Positions 32,023 to 41,435 of a stretch of 46,485 nt of DNA are shown one piece after another. Numbering within the stretch: position 1 is the stretch's first letter; each line of letters starts with the position of its first letter. The notes under the pieces are model-generated. The model worked only from the letters and a program-made list of their open reading frames with translations, did not search any database and was not told the origin of the DNA. The translations under genes were made by a program, and so were the position numbers. Source of the DNA: DATENM01 sp045807765 (GTDB lineage Bacteria; Acidobacteriota; Blastocatellia; UBA7656); assembly GCA_045807765.1 (NCBI GenBank), contig JBJMGU010000134.1, positions 1 through 46,485 of the forward strand, in the 5' to 3' direction.

Positions 32023-33204
32023 TTATCGAGTCTCAAGGAAGGCGATGTTGTCGCGGGTGATCAAGGCGTCGTAGTTGCGGTTTTCGATCAACTCATCGAT
32101 GCGCGTCGAATGCTGGCCACTGATGCGGCGCGCTTCGTCGCTCGAATAGTTGACGATGCCGCGCGCGAATTCCTGCCCGCTTTCATCGATGACGCTGACG
32201 ACGTCGCCGCGCTCGAACGCGCCGCGCACCTCGATCACACCTGCCGCAAGCAGGCTCGCCTTGCGCTCGACCAGCGCGCGTCGTGCCCCTTCGTTGACCA
32301 TGAGCGCCGCTTTCACCGTGGTCGCGAAAGCGATCCAGCGGCGCTTGCCCGGCAACCCCGACTGCGGCAGAAAGAGTGTGCCGACTTCTTCGCCGGCAAA
32401 GATGCGGGTGATGATCTGCGGCAGCTTGCCGCCGGCGATTACCGTTGCGCAGCCGGAACGGGCGGCGATGCGCGCGGCTTCGATCTTCGTGCGAATGCCA
32501 CCGCGTCCAACCTTCGACGCCGAGGCAGGCCCGCGCGCCAGGGCTTCGATCTCCGGCGTGATTTCCGACACCAGCGGAATCAGCCGTGCGTCCTTGCTGC
32601 TCGGCTCGGCAGTGTAGAAACCATCGACGTCGGTGAGGATGACCAGCAGGTCGGATTCAGTCTTGCTGGCGACCAGCGCCGACAGCTTATCGTTGTCACC
32701 GAAATTGACGCGCACCGGTGACGCGGCCTCTTCCGATTCCAGCTCAGCAGTCGCCACCGTGTCGTTCTCGTTGATGATCGGCAGCGCGCCCAGCTCAAGC
32801 AGCTTGCCGAGCGTGCCGCGCAGGTTCAGGTAACGCTGGCGGTTGGAAAAATCCTCTTCGGTCAACAACACCTGCGCCGTAGTTACGCCGAGGCGGTCAA
32901 AGCCTTCGGCGTAGAGCGCCATCAGCCGGCCCTGGCCGATGGCGGCGCAGGCTTGCTTGAGCGGCAGCAGTTGCAGCCTGCGCGTCAGGTTCAAACGTTG
33001 CGCCCCAAGTCCCACCGCGCCCGATGACACCAGCAACACTTCGCGGCCCGCGCGCTTGAGGTCGGCAATCGCTTCGATGAACGAATAGAAGCGGGAGAGC
33101 GCCGGGCCGCCATCTTCGCGCATCAGCACCGCCGTCCCCAGCTTGATGACAACGCGACGGGCGTCGTTGATGATGCGTCTCGGTTCTTCGCTAGCCATGC
33201 TCAT
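32023..33204 (-). CDS. proB: Glutamate 5-kinase
   Basis: ProB phosphorylates glutamate, the first step of proline synthesis, and is the usual feedback point. The start at 33204 (MSMASEEPRRIINDARR) or 33198 is preferred; the long upstream frame lacks family character and overlaps the FRG gene. The 393-residue protein has an amino-acid kinase domain (VVIKLGTAVL, VSSGAVGLGAQRL, ALPIINENDTVAT, VNFGDNDKLSALVA, GRGGIRTKIEAARIA) and a C-terminal PUA domain (RALVERKASLLAAGVIEVRG, FERGDVVSVIDESGQEFARG). It forms a proB-proA operon. Confidence 0.96.
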   Translation of the reverse strand: MSMASEEPRRIINDARRVVIKLGTAVLMREDGGPALSRFYSFIEAIADLKRAGREVLLVSSGAVGLGAQRLNLTRRLQLLPLKQACAAIGQGRLMALYAEGFDRLGVTTAQVLLTEEDFSNRQRYLNLRGTLGKLLELGALPIINENDTVATAELESEEAASPVRVNFGDNDKLSALVASKTESDLLVILTDVDGFYTAEPSSKDARLIPLVSEITPEIEALARGPASASKVGRGGIRTKIEAARIAARSGCATVIAGGKLPQIITRIFAGEEVGTLFLPQSGLPGKRRWIAFATTVKAALMVNEGARRALVERKASLLAAGVIEVRGAFERGDVVSVIDESGQEFARGIVNYSSDEARRISGQHSTRIDELIENRNYDALITRDNIAFLETR

Positions 33205-33254
33205 TGGGTGGATGCGAGGTTTTCGGCTTGACCAAAACCCATAAGCGACGCGCT

Positions 33255-34130
33255 TCAGTGCGATTCGTTGCCGACGGTCTCTTTGGCCCGCATCTCGGCA
33301 TCTTCTCGCGCTTTCTCTGGATTGATCGGCTGGGCGCGCGGCGTGTAGTAACGTCGCAGCCAGCTGCTCAGGCCGTCGAGTCCAGGCAGCAAGACGCGCT
33401 CGGTGATGTTTGCCTGGTCGAGCTTGTCGCGCACTTCCCATTTGGCTTCCGCCGGGATAATGATCTTGCGGCAAAGCTGCGGGTGCTGGATCAGCCAGTC
33501 GTCGAGCGCCGCGGTCGGCGACGACATCAGCGAAAAGAGGGCGAACTGATTGACGATGCGGTCGTCGAGCGACGGCGGCTCGAAGAAGACGACGAAAGGG
33601 TCAGGCGCCAGCCGGTCAAACTCTGATGGCGTCTTGGCGACGCTGTTCAGCATATCCACGGTGAAGGTGTACGAGCCTTCTTCGCGCAACACCTCTTTCA
33701 GCTTTTTGGGGATCAGCTCATTGGCCGCGGCAAAGTCTACGCTCCAGATGACGCCGTCGATCTCGAAGTCTTCGAGGCGCGCGGTCGCAAAGTGCATCGC
33801 CACATACGGCGAATAGGTCCAGTCAATCAAGCGCGTCGGCAAGCCGTGGTGCTGGCCGAGCGCCATCCAATCCCAGAGCGAATCCGGTGCCGAGTCGCGC
33901 CGCGCATACTTGCGAAAGTTCCGCAGCAGGTGGCCTTCGAGTTTTTCCGGCCCTCCGCCCAGGCGGACGAGGCCGCTCTTCAACGCATAATTCGCGTCGG
34001 ACAGCCCACGGAAGGCGACGTTCGAGCGAAAGCGCGCAATCCCGGCCTCCCACGAGCCTTCGTAAACCCGCTCGCTCAAATCGCGCCAATCATTGATGCG
34101 AATCTCCTGCACCCTGTCAGCATTCATCAT
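33255..34130 (-). CDS. FRG-domain protein
   Basis: The 291-residue protein matches the FRG domain: an N-terminal VAFRGLSDANYALKSGL, then LWDWMALGQHHGLPTRLIDWTYSPYVAMHFA, which is the domain's most conserved block. FRG proteins are widespread in bacteria, often in accessory or defence-like settings, and their biochemical role is not established. The rest of the protein (FVVFFEPPSLDDRIVNQFALFS, WLIQHPQLCRKIIIP) fits the family. AAGG lies about 8 nt upstream of ATG 34130. It lies 50 nt before proB in the same direction and after the terminator of the preceding operon, so it may share a transcript with proBA. Confidence 0.88.
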   Translation of the reverse strand: MMNADRVQEIRINDWRDLSERVYEGSWEAGIARFRSNVAFRGLSDANYALKSGLVRLGGGPEKLEGHLLRNFRKYARRDSAPDSLWDWMALGQHHGLPTRLIDWTYSPYVAMHFATARLEDFEIDGVIWSVDFAAANELIPKKLKEVLREEGSYTFTVDMLNSVAKTPSEFDRLAPDPFVVFFEPPSLDDRIVNQFALFSLMSSPTAALDDWLIQHPQLCRKIIIPAEAKWEVRDKLDQANITERVLLPGLDGLSSWLRRYYTPRAQPINPEKAREDAEMRAKETVGNESH

Positions 34131-34221
34131 CTTCAGACCTTGATTTGAAATTCAGAAAAAGTATGAATGGAAAGGCGGCAGGAAAACAAGCCGATTGAGA
34201 AAGGGCCCACCGTGCTCATTG

Positions 34222-34260
34222 AAAAAAGAGGGACCGGCGGCTTCACGCAGCCGGCCCGTT
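34222..34260 (-). terminator. Rho-independent terminator of the envelope operon
   Basis: On the minus strand GGGCCGGC, an 8-nt loop and GCCGCCGGTCCC (one bulge) are followed by TCTTTTTTC. This is a strong GC stem plus U-tract, 44 nt after the stop of the gene at 34304-35428, and it faces the minus-strand operon from 46485 down. Confidence 0.85.
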
Positions 34261-34303
34261 TGTGGTGGTGTGCATCGCTAACCGGCTGACCCGGGACCCC
34301 GAC

Positions 34304-35428
34304 TCAGCGCAGGAGGATGGAGTTCTTCGTCACGATGTCCTCGTAACGGTCGCAATCGCCGCTGGCGCACATTCGTATCAGGTCATCGATCTTTTGCAGC
34401 AACTGCGTACTGAAGTGATTCGGCTCGGCCTGCGGGTGCGGCGGCGCGTAGTAGTTGAAATAGCTGCGAATGATCAGGCTGTGATCGTCAATCGGCAGCG
34501 ACTTCAGATTCTCGACCCACTTGTCGAAGGTGCCCTGGCGCTGCAAATAGAATTCGACGTTCGAGACATAGAAGGCCGAAACGCGCTCTTTGTTTTCCTT
34601 CAGGTAGGCGCCAATGGTTTTGATGGCTTGCGGCCCTGACAGATCACCCACAACCGGGATGATCAGATCGTCGGCTTCCATCTTCTTGAGGAATTGAAAA
34701 TCGTCTTCCGAGTTGAAGTAGTTGTTCTGCTGGCCGGTCAGGTCATGTTCGAGCAGCAGCTCGCGATAGGTCGGATAGATCGAGCGCGGCGGGCGGTGAT
34801 AGCTCGAATAGCGAATGTCGAGCCCGGAGGTGAAGAAGGCGCGATGAATCTTGTTGATCGTGTCGGTGTCTTGCTGCGACAGTGGCAATCCCAACTTCTG
34901 TATGTCGCCGCGTATGTCTTTGGCGTACTTCTCGAAGAGCTTGGTGTCCGAAGGCGTGCTGTCCATGTAATCGACCAGCTCTTTGATCGACTTCTGCTCC
35001 CAGCCCTTGGTCTTCGGGAAAGGCTTGCCAAAGAAGAGACAGAGGTATTCAACGCGGTTGCGGGCGCGCCCGAACAGCGCCTTGTAGAGCAGGTGTTGCA
35101 GCAGGTTGTCGCGGCGTATGTCGATGAGAATCGCCATATGCGGGCGGATGCGCGCAATGTAAGTAAAATTCTGATCCGGCCCGACCCCCAGGTAAACGCC
35201 CCCGGACGTGCCGAGCTCGCGCATCTTGATCAGCACATGCTGATAAGAGGTTTCGTTAGAGATCAGGTTATCGGAATCGAAGTAACCACCCGGCTCGGAC
35301 AGGCGCGCCGACAGCGCGGCAAACGCCTTATGGTCTTTAGCGTTGACGCTGGCGGTGCCGGTGACCAGCAACGCGCTCAGCACGAAGGCGAGAAGGATGC
35401 GGTATAAAACAATTCTTCCTGGTTTCAT
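34304..35428 (-). CDS. Exported protein with methyltransferase-like motifs
   Basis: The 374-residue protein has a signal peptide or anchor (IVLYRILLAFVLSALLVTGTASVNA, residues 5-29). The mature part reads SEPGGYFDSDNLISNETSY, then GGVYLGVGPDQNFTYIARI, ILIDIRRDNLLQHLLYKALF and NRVEYLCLFFG. The VGPDQN plus LIDIRRD spacing resembles motif I and II of a Rossmann SAM-methyltransferase, and I believe the family is listed in databases under an LIC_10091-type name; this was not checked. Export is odd for a SAM enzyme, so the fold may serve another role. It is the last gene of the MoxR operon, 17 nt after the DUF4175-like gene, and ends at a strong terminator. Confidence 0.75.
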   Translation of the reverse strand: MKPGRIVLYRILLAFVLSALLVTGTASVNAKDHKAFAALSARLSEPGGYFDSDNLISNETSYQHVLIKMRELGTSGGVYLGVGPDQNFTYIARIRPHMAILIDIRRDNLLQHLLYKALFGRARNRVEYLCLFFGKPFPKTKGWEQKSIKELVDYMDSTPSDTKLFEKYAKDIRGDIQKLGLPLSQQDTDTINKIHRAFFTSGLDIRYSSYHRPPRSIYPTYRELLLEHDLTGQQNNYFNSEDDFQFLKKMEADDLIIPVVGDLSGPQAIKTIGAYLKENKERVSAFYVSNVEFYLQRQGTFDKWVENLKSLPIDDHSLIIRSYFNYYAPPHPQAEPNHFSTQLLQKIDDLIRMCASGDCDRYEDIVTKNSILLR

Positions 35429-35445
35429 TTCAACTCAAAACTCCC

Positions 35446-38400
35446 TTAGGGTTTAGCCTCCGGCGAACGCGCCGACAGGCGGCGGTAGTATTCTTCGATC
35501 AGTTTGCGGTAGCGGTCGGGGGCATCGCCGTCGCTGAGCGCCCCAGAGCCGTTGTTGCCGAGCTTGGCCTGAAGGCGGCGCGCCAGCTCGATCTCCATCT
35601 GGCGCAGTGGCTCGATGACTTCGTTTTTGAGCAGCGCCAGTTGCGAAGGATCATTGAAAGCGTCGGGATTGATTTTGCGCAACTGCTCGGTGATGCGGTT
35701 GAGGTCACGCGCCAGGTCTTGATTGTGGCCGAGGGCGCGGCGTAACTCTTCGGCGTCCTTGACGCGCTCGCGCAACTCGCTGGCGGTCTGCCGGTCGCCG
35801 CTGGCGCGCGGCGGGCCGCCGCCGGCTCTTTCGGATGCCTCTGGAGACGATGCCGACTCGCTCGACTGACTGCCCTGGCCGCTGGGCGAGCCTTGCTGGC
35901 TGGCCTGTTGACCTTGTTGGCCTTGCTGTCCTTGCTGTCCCCTCTGCCCGCGTTGCCCTTGCTGGCCTTGCTGTCCCTGTTGGCCTTGCTGACCGGCCTG
36001 CTCACCACTCTGCTGCCCGGATTGTTGCCCGCCCTGCTGACCTTGTTGGCCCTGCTGACCTTGCTGACCTTGCTGGCCTTGCTGCTGGCCCTGTTGCCGG
36101 CCCGCCTGCTGCCCGCGTTGGCCGCGAGACTGGCCCTGCGAGCCGCTTTGCCCCTGTTGCCGGCCCGACTGGTTTTGTTGCTGGCCAGCCTGTTGACCCT
36201 GGCGACCTTGTTGACCCTGGCGACCTTGTTGGCCCTGCTGCTGACCTTGTTGTTGACCTTGCTGCCCCCTTTGTCCTTGTTGTCCCTGTTGATTCGCCTG
36301 CTGACCTTGCTGTTGGCCTTGCTGCGACTGCTCGCCTCCCTGCCCTTCCATCTTGCGGCGCAGCGATTCCAAGTTATCGGCAAGCTCGCGGGCGCGGTTC
36401 AACGCATCTTCCAAGCTCTCGCCCTGCGTCTTGCGACTGGCGCCGCCTTCGGCAGCCTGGATATTTTTCAACACCTCTTCGATGTTGCCGCGAATCGTCC
36501 GCTCGCGGTCGCGCGCCTGATCCATAAAACCGTTCTCGATCAACTGGCTGCTGGCGCGAATGCGGTCGGGGATGCGGTTGTTGCGAATGGCGTTGGCCGC
36601 CTCGCGCAGCTTGTCGCCCGCCTGCTGCTTGTCCTGTCCAAGATTGCGCGCCGTCGAGTCGAGGTCGCGTTCAAGGCCGGTCATCTTGTCGGCGAGCGCT
36701 TGCTTGCTCTCGGCAACCTGCTCTTTCTTCTCCTGGCTGTTAGCGCCCTCGCCGTTGCGCGCCATCTCGTCTACCTTGCGACCGATCTCGTCTTGCTTGC
36801 GCAAGGCTTCTTCGGCCTGCTGGCGCAACTGTTGAAGGCTCTGCTGGCCGCCTGTGCTGCGCGACGATTCGAGCATGCGTCGCGCTTGCTCCATGCGTTG
36901 CAGGGCGCGCATAGCTTGCGCCTGAGCTTCCATCTGGCGCTGCTCGCCACCGCCGCCCTGCTGCGAATTTGCTTGCGACTGCGCCGCCTGCGAGCGGCGC
37001 ATCTCGTCGGCGGATTGTTGAAGCTGCCGCGCCGCCTCTTCGAGCTTCGGGTCGCGGCGGTCACGCGCTAGCCGCTCAAGCTCGCGTGCTAGTTTCTGCG
37101 CCTCATCAACCATCTCTTGTTGCTGGCGCTGCGAGCCGCCGCCGCCGCCGTTGCCTTGCTGTTGCTGGCGCATGCGTTGTTCGAGCTGTTGCTGCTGTCG
37201 CCGCGCCAGTTCCTCCAGCCGGCGAGCAATCTCGTCCTGCTGCTGGCTCTGCTGCTGGCCTTGCTGGCGCTGCACGGTCTCGTACTGATTCTTCATCTTG
37301 TCGAGCTGCAACTCGAACATGTCGGCCATGTCCTGCTCTTGCTGTTGCTGCTGGCCGCCTTGCGATTCGCCGCGGGCGACCTGTATCTCGCGGAAGATGG
37401 CCTCGGCGCGCAGCAGTTGTTGCAGCGACCGCTGCTCCGGCGGCAACGCCTCTTTCGGCTTCTCGCCATGCAGTTGCGGAATCGCTTCAGTCATCTCCTT
37501 GGCGGCCTGCGTCACATACTCAACCAGCTTGGCGTATTGCGGCTGTGCGTTGAGCTGGTCGCCGAGACGCCGGCGGATGCGCTCGATCAGCGCGTCGGCA
37601 TCGGTCTTTAACTTCTCCTGGCTGAGCGTCACGGCGCCGAAATTTTCGGCCTTCTCCTGCGGCGTGTAGTTGTTCTGCTCGCGCTGCAAGCGGAAGGTCG
37701 CGGCGATGATCTCGCGCTGCCGGCGAGTCAGCGCGTTCGAATCCTGTTCGCCCTCGCCCTGGCCGCCCTGCTGTTGCGCCTGCCGGAACTCGCGGTCAAA
37801 GGGACGCACTTCGAGGAAGTAAATATCGCTCGTCGAAGCCTGTCCACCATCGGCGCCGTTATCGCGCGCCTTGGCGTAGTAAGAGATAAAGTCGCCCGGC
37901 TGCAAGCCAAACTCTTCGAGGAAGAAGGTGTGCGCGCCGCTCAAGGTCTTCGGCGTATCGGTCTTCAGGTCTTGCAGGGCGACATGCTTTTCTTCGCCGC
38001 CATTCACGGAATAATAAAGCTCGATTGAAGTGACGCCGAAATCGTCTTCGGCGCGCACCTGCGAGAAGACCTCCTGAATGCTGGTGACTTTCATGTCGCG
38101 CCCCGGCTTGTCAATCGTCACCGTCGGCGCGTGGTCTTCGAGAAGCGTGATGTCGAATTCGTTCGAGCCGTTGTAGCGCTCGCCGTCCAGGCTGGTCAAT
38201 TCAATGCGATAGGTGCCGTTCTGTTTGACCGTCAGGCTGCCGACAAACTGGTTCTCGCCGTCGGCGGTCATCTCGATCTTCGTTCCGTCGTTCAACACGA
38301 TGCGCGCCGCTTTGGCCGTAGCCGACAGCTTTGCCGTCACCTGCACGACCGTGCCTTTGAGCGCGGCGACCTCGCCGGTGTTTTCAATCCGCTTGGCCGG

Positions 38401-39285
38401 CAGATGGGTGTAGCCGGGAAAGTTCAACAGCAGATCGATCTGCTTGACAAATGGCAGGTCGGCCACCGTCAGCTCGTATTCGTCAGAGCGAATGCCGCCC
38501 GATTCAACGTAGTAGCCAATCGAATCCTGGATGTTGAAGATGACGAACTGAAACTCGTTGGGGTTGCGTGCAGGCTCCATCAAGTGCGCTTCATAAACGT
38601 CCGCGCCGTTGCGGCGGATGAAGACCTGGGCGCTGTCCGAGTCAAAGCCCGCAAGGGTCGCTTTGATTTTTTGATCCGAGCCGCGCGGCGCGCGCGCTGT
38701 GCCTGGCGTCACGTTGATCGTCTTGGTGTTGGCGATAACGTCGCCAATTGAGTACAGCGAGCTCAGGCCCGAACTGAGCGGCGACGGCCCGAAAAAGAGC
38801 GAGCCCATCAGCACGAGCAAGATCACGGTTGAGGCGGCGCCATACAGATACGACTGCCGTGGATCAACCACATCATCGAGCCGCAGACGCGAGCAGCGCG
38901 CGGCGGTGTCTTCGACCAATCGAGAAACGATGGCCGGCGACGCGCCGCCGAGATTCTCATTGCAGTCGACGACCGTCGACAGGCGATCCGAAAGCGCGCT
39001 CTTCTCTTCGATGAGGCGAGCGATCTGCCGGTCGGCAATCCGCCCGCGCAACGGGCGGAAGATGAACAGCAAGCCCGCCGCAAAGGCCAGCGCGAGAGGC
39101 AGCAAGCGCAGCAGCAGCAAGAGGCCGGGCTTGTGATGGATACGCCCGGCCAGCAGCGCGGCAAGCACCAACGACGCCGCGAAGACGGCCAGAGTGATCG
39201 CCAGCCCTCGAAGCGCCAGCCGCGCGCGGATGCGCGAACGAACTTGAGCAATTAACTGATTGAGGCTCTTTTCGTGTGAACTCAT
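35446..39285 (-). CDS. Giant DUF4175-like membrane protein with coiled coils and a Gln/Gly repeat region
   Basis: The start at 39285 has GAGGAG upstream and gives 1279 residues. Three transmembrane helices lie near residues 26-46, 52-77 and 150-170, with a basic cytosolic N-terminus. Then come beta-rich, Ig-like segments (about 200-480: LPFVKQIDLLLNFPGYTHLPAKR, written in part; TFFLEEFGLQPGDFISYYAKA). Long Gln- and Glu-rich coiled coils fill about 500-970, and a low-complexity QQGQQGQ region lies at about 980-1140. A helical C-terminus follows. It sits in the MoxR/DUF58/BatA operon; DUF4175-like proteins recur in such loci. Probably a large envelope-spanning structural protein; the true role is unknown. 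Confidence 0.82.
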   Translation of the reverse strand: MSSHEKSLNQLIAQVRSRIRARLALRGLAITLAVFAASLVLAALLAGRIHHKPGLLLLLRLLPLALAFAAGLLFIFRPLRGRIADRQIARLIEEKSALSDRLSTVVDCNENLGGASPAIVSRLVEDTAARCSRLRLDDVVDPRQSYLYGAASTVILLVLMGSLFFGPSPLSSGLSSLYSIGDVIANTKTINVTPGTARAPRGSDQKIKATLAGFDSDSAQVFIRRNGADVYEAHLMEPARNPNEFQFVIFNIQDSIGYYVESGGIRSDEYELTVADLPFVKQIDLLLNFPGYTHLPAKRIENTGEVAALKGTVVQVTAKLSATAKAARIVLNDGTKIEMTADGENQFVGSLTVKQNGTYRIELTSLDGERYNGSNEFDITLLEDHAPTVTIDKPGRDMKVTSIQEVFSQVRAEDDFGVTSIELYYSVNGGEEKHVALQDLKTDTPKTLSGAHTFFLEEFGLQPGDFISYYAKARDNGADGGQASTSDIYFLEVRPFDREFRQAQQQGGQGEGEQDSNALTRRQREIIAATFRLQREQNNYTPQEKAENFGAVTLSQEKLKTDADALIERIRRRLGDQLNAQPQYAKLVEYVTQAAKEMTEAIPQLHGEKPKEALPPEQRSLQQLLRAEAIFREIQVARGESQGGQQQQQEQDMADMFELQLDKMKNQYETVQRQQGQQQSQQQDEIARRLEELARRQQQQLEQRMRQQQQGNGGGGGSQRQQQEMVDEAQKLARELERLARDRRDPKLEEAARQLQQSADEMRRSQAAQSQANSQQGGGGEQRQMEAQAQAMRALQRMEQARRMLESSRSTGGQQSLQQLRQQAEEALRKQDEIGRKVDEMARNGEGANSQEKKEQVAESKQALADKMTGLERDLDSTARNLGQDKQQAGDKLREAANAIRNNRIPDRIRASSQLIENGFMDQARDRERTIRGNIEEVLKNIQAAEGGASRKTQGESLEDALNRARELADNLESLRRKMEGQGGEQSQQGQQQGQQANQQGQQGQRGQQGQQQGQQQGQQGRQGQQGRQGQQAGQQQNQSGRQQGQSGSQGQSRGQRGQQAGRQQGQQQGQQGQQGQQGQQGQQGGQQSGQQSGEQAGQQGQQGQQGQQGQRGQRGQQGQQGQQGQQASQQGSPSGQGSQSSESASSPEASERAGGGPPRASGDRQTASELRERVKDAEELRRALGHNQDLARDLNRITEQLRKINPDAFNDPSQLALLKNEVIEPLRQMEIELARRLQAKLGNNGSGALSDGDAPDRYRKLIEEYYRRLSARSPEAKP
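35872..36340 (-). repeat. In-frame tandem repeat encoding Gln/Gly tracts
   Basis: On the minus strand, CAACAAGGT-like 9-nt units are repeated with variations for about 470 nt, coding QQG and QGQ runs with scattered Arg, Ser and Ala. Third-position variation shows the repeat is old and selected at protein level. Length variation in multiples of 9 nt is expected. Confidence 0.85.
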
Positions 39286-39376
39286 CGCGCGTTCTCCTCT
39301 CGCTGATGGAGTGAGTATAGACAATTTCTTTTCTAGGGGCGACCCTTCATGGCCGCTCCGACAAGGTTCCTGGCCG

Positions 39377-41413
39377 TCACCCGACTAACTTAACCAGGCG
39401 GATGCGCCGCGCTAGCGCCGCTTCGGCGACAAACAGGGCCAGTGACAGCAAAAGTAATGGCAGCCACAAACGCTGCCGCGCTTCGGTCTCTTCGGCGGTC
39501 ATGCGCGGCGACTGGATGGGCGGGGCCTCGCGGTCGCCCGGCGCGCTGGTCAGGCTGGCGACAAAGTCGTCCACATTCATCTTGGTAAAATCCGACTCGC
39601 GGGTGTCGAGATTGACCGCCGCGAATTCGTTGCGGTTGCGATAATGGAATTTGTAATAGCCAATCTCCGCGGCATCGAACGCCAGCTCGCCCGTCAGGTT
39701 TTGCCGCGCGTCGTTCAGCCGGCCACCTGCCGGGTTATCAATCGCCGGCTGTGAGCCATCCGTATCTGCGGGCGCGGCGATCACCTGGCCGATGGTGTAA
39801 GCCGTGGGCTGGGCGCGCCCGCCAAGATATTCGAGCATCTGTCGCGCCAGCGGCAGAAACATCGGCGTCAGCGGCAGGTCGTTCCAGGTGGTGTCGAGCG
39901 TCGTCGTCATCAACAAGACTTTGCCGCGTCCCGTAAGCCCTTCGACAATGATCGGGTTGCCATCGTCGAGCGCGGCAATCGTCGTCGCTCCATCATTGGC
40001 CGTGGCGCGGTGGTAGCCATAGACTCGCGTCGAAGCCAGCCGCCCGCCGCGCTGAAAGGGCGCAAAGATGGGGTGGTCGCTCTTGATCTGGCTCATCAGC
40101 GCGTAGCTGCGCGATTGCACGGCGTCGCCAATCTGCGCCGGCGCAAGGCCGGCAAAGGCGCAGTTGAACTCCGCGGCGTCTGTGTGTCGGCCAGCGGCAA
40201 GGATGACGCCGCTGCCGCGCTCGGCAAACGCTTTGATCGCCGCCGCCAGCCCTTCGCTCAGGCCGCCGGCGTCGTTGACGATGACGACGCGATAGGCTTC
40301 CAACTCGCCGGGGCTGGTGGTGCCTGCGGTCTTGACGGTCAGCGCGTACTGGTTGTTCTCGCCGGCGGCCAGCGATTGTTGCAGGAAGAAGCTCTCGCCG
40401 CGCCCGCGCACGGCTGTGTCAATCACCAGTACCTTGTTTTGATCTTCGCGGCGCACCGTGAAGTAGAATTTGTCGTCGAGCGTGAAAGCGTCGCCGCTGA
40501 TTTCAACCGAAGCGCGGTTGGCGCCGTCGGGCACATTGAAGCCGCTGAACTCGGCGACGCCCTGTTCGCCGGCATCCAGTTTCAACTGCCGCCGCTCAAC
40601 CGTCAGATCGTTGAGCTTGAAATCCACCGTCGCGTTGCTCACCGGCTCAGCGCCGAAGTTGGCAACGCGCGCCGTCAGCTTGCCGGCGTACTTTTGTTGA
40701 TAGACGACCGGATCGGCTTTGACTTCGAGGACGGCAAGGTTGGTCGGCGGCGCTTCGGACACGTCAATTGGAATGAGCTTGATGTCTGCGGGCAGCTTGA
40801 CCGGCGGGGCGCTGCGATTCCAGCCGGCCTCTTGAAAGTCAGAGATCAGGTGGATGCGCTTCTGTCCGCCGGCGTCTTTGAGCAGAGAGATGGCGGCCTG
40901 TACGGCTTGCAGGTAATCGGTCGAGCCCAGGCCGGGCTGCAATCCGGCGACGGCGGCGAGCGCTTCATCGGGGCTCGGCTTCAACGGCATCACCACATCA
41001 TAGCTGCGCGAGAACTCGACGATGGCGAACTGTTCACCGGCGGGCGCATCGCTGACCGCGTTGCGCGCCGCCTGCCGCGCGCGGTTAAAGACATCGCCGT
41101 AGCGCATGCTGTACGACCCATCAACGAGGATGACGCTGCTCGTTTGTGTACTGGCCGCCGAAGCGGTGTTTGTGCTGGTGAAGTAAGGCCGCGCAAAGGC
41201 GAGCGCCAGCAGCAAGAGCGCCGCCGAGCGCAGCAAGAGTAACAGCAGGTTGCGCAGCCGGCGTTTGCGAATCGTTTTCTGCTCGATGCGGCGCAGGAAC
41301 ATCAAGGAGGGGAACTGCAACCTGACAGCGCGCGTTCGCCGCACCAGATGGACCAGCACCGGCAGCGTCGCCGCCAGCGCCCCAAGCAGAAAGATTGGAT
41401 TCAGAAATGCCAT
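39377..41413 (-). CDS. BatA-type membrane protein with von Willebrand A domain
   Basis: The 678-residue protein starts with the BatA N-terminal module (FLNPIFLLGALAATLPVLVHLVRR, then LQFPSLMFLRRIEQKTIRKRRLR) and a second helix (LLLLLLRSAALLLLALAFARPYF). A vWA domain follows with the metal site DGSYSM (D-x-S-x-S), then a large beta-rich region, a GATase-like part (YRVVIVNDAGGLSEGL) and a C-terminal anchor (LWLPLLLLSLALFVAEAAL). Such proteins occur with MoxR and DUF58 partners and are thought to work in envelope complex assembly or stress tolerance. Spacing to DUF58 is 22 nt. Confidence 0.9.
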   Translation of the reverse strand: MAFLNPIFLLGALAATLPVLVHLVRRTRAVRLQFPSLMFLRRIEQKTIRKRRLRNLLLLLLRSAALLLLALAFARPYFTSTNTASAASTQTSSVILVDGSYSMRYGDVFNRARQAARNAVSDAPAGEQFAIVEFSRSYDVVMPLKPSPDEALAAVAGLQPGLGSTDYLQAVQAAISLLKDAGGQKRIHLISDFQEAGWNRSAPPVKLPADIKLIPIDVSEAPPTNLAVLEVKADPVVYQQKYAGKLTARVANFGAEPVSNATVDFKLNDLTVERRQLKLDAGEQGVAEFSGFNVPDGANRASVEISGDAFTLDDKFYFTVRREDQNKVLVIDTAVRGRGESFFLQQSLAAGENNQYALTVKTAGTTSPGELEAYRVVIVNDAGGLSEGLAAAIKAFAERGSGVILAAGRHTDAAEFNCAFAGLAPAQIGDAVQSRSYALMSQIKSDHPIFAPFQRGGRLASTRVYGYHRATANDGATTIAALDDGNPIIVEGLTGRGKVLLMTTTLDTTWNDLPLTPMFLPLARQMLEYLGGRAQPTAYTIGQVIAAPADTDGSQPAIDNPAGGRLNDARQNLTGELAFDAAEIGYYKFHYRNRNEFAAVNLDTRESDFTKMNVDDFVASLTSAPGDREAPPIQSPRMTAEETEARQRLWLPLLLLSLALFVAEAALARRIRLVKLVG

Positions 41414-41435
41414 AGGGTCTGCTTCAACATCACGG

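Noticed and set aside
35872..36340. Possible CRISPR-like or satellite array
   Set aside because: Units are 9 nt, in frame inside a long open reading frame, and lack spacers; this is a coding low-complexity repeat.
35893..37071. 392-residue plus-strand Leu/Ala-rich frame
   Set aside because: This is the antisense reading of the Gln/Gly repeats and coiled coil of the giant DUF4175-like gene; the apparent hydrophobicity is an artefact of the repeat.
40010..41242. 410-residue plus-strand frame opposite the BatA/vWA gene
   Set aside because: It is a shadow of a strongly supported gene on the other strand; composition is Arg/Ala/Gly-rich with no family motif. Long antisense frames are common at this GC content.
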